Shown: positions 17,483 to 25,175 of the stretch, one piece after another
Layout of the letters: every line of letters begins with the position of its first letter
Position numbering within the stretch: the stretch's first letter is position 1
NCBI RefSeq assembly: GCF_036962685.1
Contig: NZ_JBALOP010000017.1
Location: 72,786-136,785 of the forward strand
DNA: 64,000 nucleotides
DNA from: Ferdinandcohnia sp036962685
GTDB taxonomy: Bacteria; Bacillota; Bacilli; Bacillales; Bacillaceae_L
Reading direction: 5' to 3'
The notes under the pieces: generated by a model
Databases searched by the model: none
What the model was told of the DNA's origin: nothing
Seen by the model: only the letters and a program-made list of their open reading frames with translations
Program-made: the position numbers and the translations under genes

Positions 17483-17778
17483 TTTAATTCCTACCTTTCT
17501 TATATTCTCTTAACATCACTATCTACTTTTAAAAAAAACTGTAATTACTATTATGGTATGAATTGTAAAGAAAATGAAAACGACCTTTACCTACATTTAC
17601 AAAAAATGGCTAAATAACTAGTATTAAAGCGAATCATACTAATATAATTAGACTTTTTCCGTTAAATGGACAAATACCGCTGCACATCTTGTGGACTTTT
17701 CATAGAATATCGTGAGTCCCCGTTTCAATCTATAAACAGAGGATGAAATGATAAAAAAATAAGGCGGTGCTATGATAA
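17483..17778. other. Divergent intergenic region
   Basis: 296 AT-rich bases between the GT4 gene (minus) and a kinase-like gene (plus). It must hold both promoters, but I could not assign -35/-10 elements or a sporulation sigma site with confidence. No hairpin or small gene seen apart from the ribosome site AAGGCGGTG before 17779. Confidence 0.5.
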
Positions 17779-18429
17779 ATGAATTTAGAGAAGGATATTT
17801 TACAAAAAGTAGAGCAAATACAAGTAAGAAAGCCCGAATATCAACCTATGATTGATAATCCGACCTCCTTCACATTATTGGGGGTAGGTAAGCAGGGAGC
17901 AGTGTTCCGAATTGATGAGAAACGCTGTGTAAAATTATATTTTGACAAGGAAAGCCCTAGTAAAGAGCTGTATTGTCTTCAATTGGGGGAAAAAGCTGGT
18001 ATATGTCCGGAGGTCCATTTTTGGGATGACAATTATATTGTAATGGAATATATGGATTCCCCTTCGCTCCTGGATTATTTGCAGGAAAATTCACTGACTG
18101 AACAACTGACTAAACGCATTATTCAATTATTGGACACTTTTGAGGAAATTGGTTTTAACCGTTATGACCATGCAGGGCGCCATATTTATGTAACGCCTAA
18201 TGGTAAACTAAAAGTAATCGATGTAGTTCACGTCATAAAAGATCAGCCTGTCTGGTTAGCAGAAAAGCTAATCAGTGACATGGGAAAGGATGCAATGCTC
18301 TTTCTTGAATTTGTTAAAAAAATGAGTCCTAAATGGTATAATCGTTGGATTCAAGATCCAGGCTTTGGGCTGCTTGAGGAAAAGATTCAGCGAAAAGTGA
18401 AACATCAAAATAAACAATTCCAAGATTGA
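17779..18429 (+). CDS. Eukaryotic-like kinase, short paralogue
   Basis: 216 residues, paralogous to the kinase domain at 9859-10818. It shows LGVGKQGAVFRI (glycine loop), CVKLYFDKE (lysine), SKELYCL (glutamate), the hinge YIVMEYMDSPSLLDYL, catalytic loop RYDHAGRHIYV (Asp kept, His at the Asn position) and IDVV in place of DFG. The polybasic tail of the longer paralogue is reduced to KIQRKVKHQNKQF. ATG with AAGGCGGTG at the correct distance. Transcribed alone on the plus strand and closed by its own terminator. Activity is plausible but the altered Asn and DFG positions make it uncertain. Confidence 0.72.
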   Translation: MNLEKDILQKVEQIQVRKPEYQPMIDNPTSFTLLGVGKQGAVFRIDEKRCVKLYFDKESPSKELYCLQLGEKAGICPEVHFWDDNYIVMEYMDSPSLLDYLQENSLTEQLTKRIIQLLDTFEEIGFNRYDHAGRHIYVTPNGKLKVIDVVHVIKDQPVWLAEKLISDMGKDAMLFLEFVKKMSPKWYNRWIQDPGFGLLEEKIQRKVKHQNKQFQD

Positions 18430-18436
18430 TATGATT

Positions 18437-18494
18437 CTCTCCTAGTTGGACGTAAAGACTTTCTGGTCTGAACAGAACTAGGAGAGGTTTTTTA
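18437..18494 (+). terminator. Terminator of the short kinase gene
   Basis: 11-bp perfect arms 18437-18447 and 18476-18486 (CTCTCCTAGTT/AACTAGGAGAG) with a 28-base loop, then GTTTTTT. Confidence 0.75.
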
Positions 18495-18504
18495 TGTCAC
18501 TATT

Positions 18505-19284
18505 TTAAGGATTATCCATCCAGTCCTGGAAAAACCGGAAATTATTTAAGCGTTCTCGGGACGCAACAAGATAATCAATTAATGCCTGCTTTTCCTTTTC
18601 AGACACCTCCCAGTCATCTGGGATAGAATGGATAATGCGCTGAATACTACTAAGGGGGACTTCGTTAATCCTTTTTACATATGTGAAGATTCCTTCCTTT
18701 TTTTGCAACAATGACATGTAGATTTTATGTGCCTTTCTCCAGCTACTACTCATAATCGGAAGTTCTTGAAATGTATCAACTGTCCAATTAGCTTGATTAA
18801 AGCAGTGACCGTGATCAATCATATAAAATTGATAATCACTTTGATTTAGCCGTTTCAGTAGCAGGTTCTTTCGATTACGATCGACATTGCCCACCCAATA
18901 ATCAAATGCGATAACACCAGCTAATTGTTCACAGTTTCTAATTTTAATTTCCTCATCAAGTTCCATATTTTTAGGGAGATATATAGTATCCTCTAAATAT
19001 AAACTGGCAAACTGAATTCCCGAACTAAATTTAGAAGATAAGCTTGGATAACTATCAATGAATTCTTGTGATATATATACCTTACGAAAAGGAGTCACTG
19101 GGAGTTTTAGTAATTCTGCTAGCTTTCCAGCGACATATTCATTGACTAATGTCCTAGTTCCCGGAGGATTTTTTTTAAATTTTACTACATAATCATTTCC
19201 ATCATCAAAGCGAATCAAGTGTGGGGATGAATGCCCTTTAGGCATCTTATAAAGGGAATGAATTGGTTTAATATCATGGGTCAT
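18505..19284 (-). CDS. HipA-like kinase domain protein (copy 2)
   Basis: 259 residues, paralogue of the protein at 7947-8723 along its whole length. Lysine in DYVVKFKK, glutamate in NEYVAGKLAELL, catalytic loop WVGNVDRNRKNLLL and metal site MIDHGHCF are all present, as is the C-terminal DDWEVSEKEKQALIDYLVASR. It follows the pseudokinase gene (19291-19938) by only 6 bases, so the two are co-transcribed: an apparently active HipA-like kinase paired with an inactive kinase-like partner. Function unknown. Confidence 0.75.
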   Translation of the reverse strand: MTHDIKPIHSLYKMPKGHSSPHLIRFDDGNDYVVKFKKNPPGTRTLVNEYVAGKLAELLKLPVTPFRKVYISQEFIDSYPSLSSKFSSGIQFASLYLEDTIYLPKNMELDEEIKIRNCEQLAGVIAFDYWVGNVDRNRKNLLLKRLNQSDYQFYMIDHGHCFNQANWTVDTFQELPIMSSSWRKAHKIYMSLLQKKEGIFTYVKRINEVPLSSIQRIIHSIPDDWEVSEKEKQALIDYLVASRERLNNFRFFQDWMDNP

Positions 19285-19290
19285 TCGGAT

Positions 19291-19938
19291 TCACTCTAAT
19301 CCCTGATCATACTTGGTAAACTCAGGTTGGAGGCGCCATTCCTCATAAAGAGACTGATCTAATTTAAATACTAATTCTAAAAAAATTGGTGCGTTTTCTT
19401 CGAGACCTTTCATGATTTTTTTGGGGAATGATGACTTGCAGATAAGATTCTTTTTTAACTTTATTACCTTTAACGTACCATCAGGTAGTACAAGAATGTC
19501 TTCTAGTGCATGATTGGTCATAAATCCTGCTTCGTTAATTACCCTCAGTAGTTGAATCAACTTTTCCGTTAACTCCCGAGTTATTCCATGGAGCTCAACA
19601 AATTTTCGAGCGTTCATATCCCCAATATTTTCTATAACAACAAAATTCTCTCCCCATCCATACACCTTGGGACTAATCCCTTTATCTGATCCAAGTCTTA
19701 AATTCGTGTATTCCTTCTCAGCATAGCCTTCTTTGGCAAATATTTTAATACAACGATTTGTGTCAAGCTGAAAGACAGCATATTTTGTCTGTCTATAAAG
19801 TATGGATAAATCGGTAGGATTAACAACCTCTACCAATTCTTCTTCTATATCATTTCGAATCACACGAATCTTTTGAAATTCTTTTATTAGACTCTCTTCC
19901 CTCAGCTTTTTCTTCTCATTTTTATTTTGATCTAACAT
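19291..19938 (-). CDS. Pseudokinase, degenerate paralogue of the kinase family
   Basis: 215 residues, aligning along its length with the kinases at 9859 and 17779 (shared CIKIF, EKEYTNLRLGSDKG, ISPKVYGWG, ELTEKLIQLL). Catalytic features are lost: the glycine loop is YRQTKYAVFQL, the catalytic loop is TNHALEDILV without the aspartate, and the DFG position reads IKLK. The VAIK-like lysine and alpha-C glutamate remain. The reading frame is intact, so it is probably a non-catalytic regulator or scaffold. ATG 19938 is chosen because AAGGAGTGA precedes it; the in-frame extension to 20025 has no ribosome site. Confidence 0.72.
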   Translation of the reverse strand: MLDQNKNEKKKLREESLIKEFQKIRVIRNDIEEELVEVVNPTDLSILYRQTKYAVFQLDTNRCIKIFAKEGYAEKEYTNLRLGSDKGISPKVYGWGENFVVIENIGDMNARKFVELHGITRELTEKLIQLLRVINEAGFMTNHALEDILVLPDGTLKVIKLKKNLICKSSFPKKIMKGLEENAPIFLELVFKLDQSLYEEWRLQPEFTKYDQGLE

Positions 19939-20100
19939 CAAATTCACTCCTTTTTTCAACTTAATACATAATAAGCGAAATAAAAAAAAGAGAAACGGCT
20001 CTTGTCCGTTCACACTATTTTTCAATCGAATATTTTAAGAAGAGAATGGGTCAAATTTGCTGAGAAGCTTGAAGATTATATTCAAATGGACTTAAATTGA

Positions 20101-20322
20101 GAGGCCAATTACACGCACAAAAATGTAACATCATACCGACCGACTAAAGACCAATTGCCTCCAGAGCTGATTGGGCTTATTAAGAAAAATAATCAATTGG
20201 ATATAGAATTATATGAATATGCTATGGACTTATTTGAGAACATGCTTAAGTAATTAGATGATACATCTTTACAAGAATTACAGCATTGTATTAAAAGACA
20301 AGATGATACTAAACATCAATAA
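20101..20322 (+). pseudogene. Remnant of a third sulfotransferase gene
   Basis: In frame from 20122 the sequence reads NVTSYRPTKDQLPPELIGLI, continuing KKNNQLDIELYEYAMDLFENMLK, a stop at 20251, then LDDTSLQELQ. This matches the C-terminus of the sulfotransferase at 21217-22026 (NVTAVRPPKEQISKEIMDLI, NKMDIELYQYVRKLLEKK, LDSESSQELQ). The N-terminal four fifths, including the PAPS-binding motifs, are missing and a stop lies within the tail. It is a decayed tandem duplicate. The upstream open stretch 20020-20097 was not identified. Confidence 0.75.
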
Positions 20323-20419
20323 AATAGCCTTTTTTTATTGAAATAGTCTTATTCCCCTTACCTCTATCTCTCATTTGAATAGTATATGGTAATTCTTTTA
20401 AAAAAGGAGGGATACAAGT

Positions 20420-21181
20420 ATGGATGGAAATTTACCACATTTTCTTATTATTGGTGCTATGAAATGCGGAACCTCTTCACTTTATAGGAATTTAGTAAAT
20501 CATCCCAAGATCATATCTGCATCGAAAAAAGAAGTCCATTTTTTTGATAAAAAATTTGACCGAGGATTAGATTGGTATTTAAATCACTTTCCTTTACTAA
20601 TGGACAATACGAATAAGAATATGCAAGAATTCATTACTGGTGAAGCAAGTCCAAAATATTTAGTTCATCCTGATGCACCGAAAAGAGCTTACGAAACATT
20701 ACCCCATGCAAAGCTAATTGTATTATTGAGAAACCCGATAGATCGCGCATATTCCCATTATCACCATATGGCAAGAAATGGGAGCGAGTTGTTATCTTTT
20801 CAAGAAGCAATCATGAAAGAAGCGGAGAAACTAAATCAACAGATGGATAAGGTTTTGGAAAATTACAAAACAATTCCTACCTCCTATTTGACCAGAGGCA
20901 TATACGCCAACCAACTGGAGAGATGGATGCAGTACTTTCCAAGAGAACAGTTTTTGATATTAAAAAGTGAGGATTTTTTTAAAGACACTCTATCATCATT
21001 TAAGCAAGTGACCGATTTTCTAGACTTACCTGAATTCAATTTTAGCGAACACAAGCAATGGAATGTCGGGCAATACAATAGGATGGAAGAACAACAAAGA
21101 GAATGGCTAAAGTTATTTTTCAAACCGCATAATGAGCGTTTATATCAACTACTTGGTAGAAATTTAGAATGGGATGATTAG
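20420..21181 (+). CDS. PAPS-dependent sulfotransferase (Sulfotransfer_1 type)
   Basis: 253 residues, cytosolic with no signal peptide or membrane anchor. The 5'-phosphosulfate loop GAMKCGTSS is at residues 12-20, with Lys15 as the likely catalytic lysine; KEVHFFD at 37-43 and the 3'-phosphate-binding motif LRNPIDRAYSHYHH at 103-116 follow. This arrangement is that of the heparan-sulfate N-/3-O-sulfotransferase and bacterial glycan or lipid sulfotransferase group. It would transfer sulfate from PAPS to a sugar or other hydroxyl/amine. ATG with AGGAGGG upstream. It is the first gene of a pair with a second sulfotransferase 35 bases downstream. Confidence 0.88.
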   Translation: MDGNLPHFLIIGAMKCGTSSLYRNLVNHPKIISASKKEVHFFDKKFDRGLDWYLNHFPLLMDNTNKNMQEFITGEASPKYLVHPDAPKRAYETLPHAKLIVLLRNPIDRAYSHYHHMARNGSELLSFQEAIMKEAEKLNQQMDKVLENYKTIPTSYLTRGIYANQLERWMQYFPREQFLILKSEDFFKDTLSSFKQVTDFLDLPEFNFSEHKQWNVGQYNRMEEQQREWLKLFFKPHNERLYQLLGRNLEWDD

Positions 21182-21216
21182 TATTAATAGCATTTGAGAA
21201 TGAGAGGTAACCGAAG

Positions 21217-22026
21217 ATGAGAATTTTTTTTATTAACGAACCAGTAAGAAATGGTAACACATTGTTATTTCTGCATATACCTAAAACAGGTGGACAAACA
21301 TTTGGGAAAATCATTGAAAATCAATATCAAATCAGTGAGGTACAAAAGCTACGAAGACATCAAACAATGGGCGAACTGCTAAGCAGGGTATCGAAGGAAC
21401 AAACCACAAAAATTGGCTGTAATGTCGAACATCTTGAGAAATATTTGCAGCAGACCACAGATGGAGATGTGAATATAAGCTGTGCATATGGTCATATGCA
21501 TTTTGGATTACACCGATATTTGTCAAAGCCTTATACCTATGCAACTATGCTACGGGATCCCATCGACCGGGTCGTCTCACATTACTACTATTTTTTAGGT
21601 AAAGGACATTTTAAAAAAGAAACAAGTTTTGAAGAGTTTATAACCACCCCGAAATTTTTTAATTTCCAAACACTTTACTTATCTGGGGGAACTACTCCAG
21701 ATTTAGATATAGCAAAAGCCAATTTAAATGCCTATTTTCCAGTTGTAGGGATTACAGAGTTATTTGAAGAATCTATATTCCTGATGAAGAAGGAATTCGG
21801 TTGGAACGATATTGTTTATAAGAAGAAAAATGTAACGGCTGTAAGGCCACCAAAGGAGCAAATTTCCAAAGAAATCATGGATTTGATTGTTGAGCATAAT
21901 AAGATGGACATCGAATTGTATCAATATGTGAGAAAATTGCTAGAGAAAAAAATTCAGAATTTGGATTCCGAATCTAGTCAAGAGCTCCAAATGTATAAAA
22001 CAATCCAGCAGCAAAACAGCAAATAA
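21217..22026 (+). CDS. Sulfotransferase (Sulfotransfer_2 type)
   Basis: 269 residues. The PAPS loop LHIPKTGGQTFGK (residues 19-31) and the 3'-phosphate motif LRDPIDRVVSHYYYFLG (112-128) are diagnostic of the family that contains heparan sulfate 2-O/6-O and chondroitin sulfotransferases, a different family from the preceding gene. The C-terminal 60 residues are charged helix. No membrane anchor, unlike the Golgi enzymes. RBS GAGAGG before ATG 21217. With the upstream gene it forms a two-gene sulfation unit ended by a terminator; the remnant at 20101-20322 shows the family has been duplicated here. Confidence 0.87.
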   Translation: MRIFFINEPVRNGNTLLFLHIPKTGGQTFGKIIENQYQISEVQKLRRHQTMGELLSRVSKEQTTKIGCNVEHLEKYLQQTTDGDVNISCAYGHMHFGLHRYLSKPYTYATMLRDPIDRVVSHYYYFLGKGHFKKETSFEEFITTPKFFNFQTLYLSGGTTPDLDIAKANLNAYFPVVGITELFEESIFLMKKEFGWNDIVYKKKNVTAVRPPKEQISKEIMDLIVEHNKMDIELYQYVRKLLEKKIQNLDSESSQELQMYKTIQQQNSK

Positions 22027-22077
22027 CGTTATTGATAATTATGGAAAGCAAAGGTAAGGAGCGAAATTTTTATATCT

Positions 22078-22127
22078 AAAAAAGGTTGCTCTAGGAAATT
22101 CACATCCTTTGTTGCAACCTTTTTTTA
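22078..22127 (+). terminator. Terminator of the sulfotransferase pair
   Basis: AAAGGTTGC near 22081 pairs with GCAACCTTT near 22115, followed by T7. Confidence 0.82.
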
Positions 22128-22167
22128 CAAGACTACTCTAGTTATTTTCCTTTTTGTTTGCAGATTT

Positions 22168-22347
22168 TTATGCTTCTTTTTTCTCCTTTTTGGCAGCCTT
22201 TTCTGCTTTCTTCGNNNNNNNNNNNNNNNNNNNNNNNNNNNNNNNNNNNNNNNNNNNNNNNNNNNNNNNNNNNNNNNNNNNNNNNNNNNTCTTCGCTTCC
22301 TTCTTTGCCGCCTTCTCTTCTTCCTTTGTTTTTACATCATCAGTCAT
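22168..22347 (-). CDS. Lys/Ala/Glu low-complexity protein interrupted by an assembly gap
   Basis: About 59 codons, of which the middle 25 are unknown (N run 22215-22289). The N-terminus reads MTDDVKTKEEEKAAKKEAK and the C-terminus KKAEKAAKKEKKEA. Real gene status is supported by GGAGGTGAAGAA before ATG 22347. The gap size may not be true: short K/A/E repeats commonly break short-read assemblies. The composition resembles histone-H1-like or spore Lys-rich proteins. It lies between the sulfotransferases and the PAPS genes and is strongly basic, which would suit binding to a sulfated polyanion, but that is speculation. Confidence 0.6.
   Translation of the reverse strand: MTDDVKTKEEEKAAKKEAKXXXXXXXXXXXXXXXXXXXXXXXXXXKKAEKAAKKEKKEA
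22215..22289. other. Assembly gap (75 N)
   Basis: Undetermined bases inside the Lys/Ala/Glu-rich coding repeat. The true length is unknown. Confidence 0.98.
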
Positions 22348-22527
22348 TTCTTCACCTCCATTCAAAGTTATCCTATTTTATTAGGAAAAAATTGAATTGC
22401 TACAGACTCATATAAAATTTCATAAAATTTGGTTTATTGCTGATATAAAATTGGATACTTGTTTAACACCATTAGGATTCTATTAGCATTTACTAATAGA
22501 GAATAAATTGAAAGGAAGTGATTTATA

Positions 22528-23715
22528 GTGACTCAACTCATTCCTCCACATGGTCAAAACCTAGTAAACCTAGAATTATCTAGCCAAGAAGGTGCGAAAT
22601 TCGAGAGACGCATCTCTCAAAAAAATCGCATTATTATAGACAGTAGAGTACAGTCTGATTTACTACTTCTTGCCACAGGTGTATATAGCCCTTTGAAAGG
22701 TTTTATGAAGCACGTGGATTATCTTTCGGTATTAAACAAAATGTGTCTAAGTGACGGCACCATTTGGACCATACCAATCACTTTACCTGTTGATCAGGAA
22801 ACGGCCGATAGGCTCAAGGAGGGTGAAGAAATAGGGTTGATGGATGAGAGCAACAGGTTGCTTGCTGTCTTATTTCTAGAGGAAAAGTATTCATACGATA
22901 AAATGACGGAAGCCAAACTAGTCTATCAAACCACAGATGAGAAGCATCCTGGTGTTACTAAACTACTACGTCAGGGTGGGGTACTACTAGGAGGAGAAAT
23001 TCGCTTGATTGAACGTCCTGTAGTCCCGTTTGCAAAATATCACTATGAGCCTGCGGCTATGCGAAAGATCATATCAGAAAAGGGATGGAAATCCGTTGTC
23101 GCTTTCCAAACTCGTAATCCAATTCATCGAGCTCACGAATATATCCAAAAATGCGCACTTGAGCTGGTGGACGGTTTACTTATTCATCCGTTAGTAGGAC
23201 AAACAAAGGCAGATGATGTCCCTGCAGATGTACGTATCAAGAGCTATGAGACGCTCCTCCGAGAATACTATCCCAATAGTCGAACAATGCTTGCCGTCTT
23301 TCCCGCTGCCATGCGTTATGCTGGACCACGCGAGGCAGTATTTCACGCCATTTGTCGTAAAAATTATGGATGTACCCATATGATTATAGGAAGAGACCAT
23401 GCAGGTGTAGGAGATTATTACGGAACATATGATGCCCAAAAACTCATCACTTCTCTATCAGGTGAAGGACTTGGAATTATACCACTCTGCTTCGAGCATT
23501 CATTTTATTGCAAAGCCTGCGGCAGTATGGCATCTAACAAAACCTGTCCACATAATACCGATGAGCGACTCATTCTTAGCGGTACAAAGGTCCGTCAGAT
23601 GTTACGTAGCGGTCAGGAATTGCCAGTAGAGTTCACACGCAGGGAAGTTGCTGAAATCCTCAGGAAAGCGTATAGCAACAAAGTTGACCATGAAGAAGGG
23701 CTTGAAACCAAATGA
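22528..23715 (+). CDS. sat: Sulfate adenylyltransferase (ATP sulfurylase)
   Basis: 395 residues, the usual length of the single-chain bacterial enzyme. It makes adenylyl sulfate (APS) from sulfate and ATP. The ATP-site motif FQTRNPIHRAHEY, LIHPLVGQTKADDVP, AMRYAGPREAVFHA and the GRDHAGVGDYYG segment are all intact, as is a Cys cluster CKACGSM..KTCPH. GTG start with AAAGGAAGTG upstream. Its stop overlaps the next start in ATGA, so Sat and the APS kinase fusion are translated together. No cysH or sulfite reductase gene follows, which points to PAPS supply for the adjacent sulfotransferases. Confidence 0.94.
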   Translation: MTQLIPPHGQNLVNLELSSQEGAKFERRISQKNRIIIDSRVQSDLLLLATGVYSPLKGFMKHVDYLSVLNKMCLSDGTIWTIPITLPVDQETADRLKEGEEIGLMDESNRLLAVLFLEEKYSYDKMTEAKLVYQTTDEKHPGVTKLLRQGGVLLGGEIRLIERPVVPFAKYHYEPAAMRKIISEKGWKSVVAFQTRNPIHRAHEYIQKCALELVDGLLIHPLVGQTKADDVPADVRIKSYETLLREYYPNSRTMLAVFPAAMRYAGPREAVFHAICRKNYGCTHMIIGRDHAGVGDYYGTYDAQKLITSLSGEGLGIIPLCFEHSFYCKACGSMASNKTCPHNTDERLILSGTKVRQMLRSGQELPVEFTRREVAEILRKAYSNKVDHEEGLETK

Positions 23716-25175
23716 AAGAGAAAATCTTATTAAACGTTTTAGAGGAAGGACACTTTGATCTTCATCTTCATTCAACATTTTCAGATGGTATTTATTCACC
23801 ACGGGAACTTGTACAAAAGGCGCATGATGCCGGGCTAAGAACGATCGCAATTACTGATCACGATACCCTCGAGGGGATTGAGGAAGCACGTCAGGCAGGA
23901 CTTGAATATGGAGTTAATGTCATTCCAGGTGTTGAGATAAGTACGAATTATAAAAATCGAAATATAGACATACTTGGCTACAATATCGAAGCAAACTCTG
24001 AATTAACTAGCATCTTATCTCGCTTACGTGAAGGTCGGGAAGAAAGAGCATTAAGGATCATCAAGAAATTCACGGAATTAGGAATGCCGATATCGATTGA
24101 TGATGTAAAAGAATTCAGTAAAGGGAATATAATTGCGAGGCCCCATATCGCTAGGGCAATTATCAAAAAAGGGTATGTATCTGATTACCAAACAGTATTT
24201 GATAATTTTTTAGCAGATGGTCAGCCTTGTTCAGTAGACAAGGTAATTCTTTCTCCAGAGGAAGGAATTGCACTTATTCATCGTGCTGGTGGTAAAGCTA
24301 TTTTGGCACACCCACTGTTGATTGGCGATGATAAAATCGTACGTGAATTAATGCAATTTTCCTTCGATGGAATCGAAGTATGGCATCGAAAACATAACAA
24401 AGATGATAACGCCCGTTATCAGCAGCTAGCGAATGAATTTCAGCTAATGATGACAGGCGGCTCGGATTTTCATAATGACGAACATTTAATAGGACATTTC
24501 GGATTAACATGGGAAGTCCAAAACATGTTGGAAACAAAAGATGTCAACATAGTATGGCAAAACACAAAAGTGACAAAGAAGGACCGAAATCAACTTATCG
24601 GTCATAAAAGTTTTATTTTATGGTTTACCGGGCTTTCGGGGTCAGGAAAATCGACACTTGCTGTAGAGGTAGAGAAAGAATTGTTTCGTAAAGGTATTCG
24701 GTGCTTCTTACTTGATGCGGATAATATCCGCTTTGGATTAAATAAGAATTTACGCTTCAGTCCAGAGGACCGGACAGAAAATATTAGGCGAATTGGAGAA
24801 GTATCCAAGTTATTTGTTGAAGCAGGTATGATTCCAATTGTAGCCAGTATTTCTCCTTACAATGCCGACCGTGCTATGGTCAGGTCACTTGTCCCAAATG
24901 GAGATTTTATTGAGATTTACGTTAAGTGCGCAATCGAAGAGTGTGAGCGAAGAGATCCAAAAGGTCTATACAAAAAAACGAGGGCTGGTGAAATTCAAAG
25001 CTTTACAGGCATAACCGCGCCTTATGAAGTCCCTGTTAATCCGGAAATTACGGTTGAAACCGATAAACTATCCATTAGTGATGCATTAAATACGATTTTA
25101 CAATTTTTGCAGAATAATGGATATCTGTCCGATACAGGGTTGGTGGATATGCATGGATGTATGGATTTCGATTAG
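23712..25175 (+). CDS. PHP-domain phosphoesterase fused to APS kinase
   Basis: 487 residues with two catalytic domains. Residues 1-290 are a PHP domain with all expected metal ligands: DLHLHSTFSDG (His18, His20, Asp25), ITDHDT (His50), GVEIS (Glu75), ARPHIA (His145), AILAHP (His200) and GGSDFH (Asp252, His254). Residues 298-470 are APS kinase: P-loop GLSGSGKST at 307-315, LDADNIRFGLNKNL, FSPEDRTENIRRIGEV, and SPYNADRAMVR, KGLYKKTRAGEI and FTGITAPYE. APS kinase makes PAPS; PHP proteins of the YciV/TrpH type hydrolyse 3',5'-bisphosphonucleotides such as PAP. The fusion could therefore make PAPS and remove the PAP released by sulfotransferases. The PHP substrate is inferred. Confidence 0.88.
   Translation: MKEKILLNVLEEGHFDLHLHSTFSDGIYSPRELVQKAHDAGLRTIAITDHDTLEGIEEARQAGLEYGVNVIPGVEISTNYKNRNIDILGYNIEANSELTSILSRLREGREERALRIIKKFTELGMPISIDDVKEFSKGNIIARPHIARAIIKKGYVSDYQTVFDNFLADGQPCSVDKVILSPEEGIALIHRAGGKAILAHPLLIGDDKIVRELMQFSFDGIEVWHRKHNKDDNARYQQLANEFQLMMTGGSDFHNDEHLIGHFGLTWEVQNMLETKDVNIVWQNTKVTKKDRNQLIGHKSFILWFTGLSGSGKSTLAVEVEKELFRKGIRCFLLDADNIRFGLNKNLRFSPEDRTENIRRIGEVSKLFVEAGMIPIVASISPYNADRAMVRSLVPNGDFIEIYVKCAIEECERRDPKGLYKKTRAGEIQSFTGITAPYEVPVNPEITVETDKLSISDALNTILQFLQNNGYLSDTGLVDMHGCMDFD

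Noticed and set aside
22528..25175. Ordinary assimilatory cysteine operon
   Set aside because: Not excluded outright, but there is no PAPS or sulfite reductase and the immediate neighbours are sulfotransferases, so PAPS for sulfation is the better reading.
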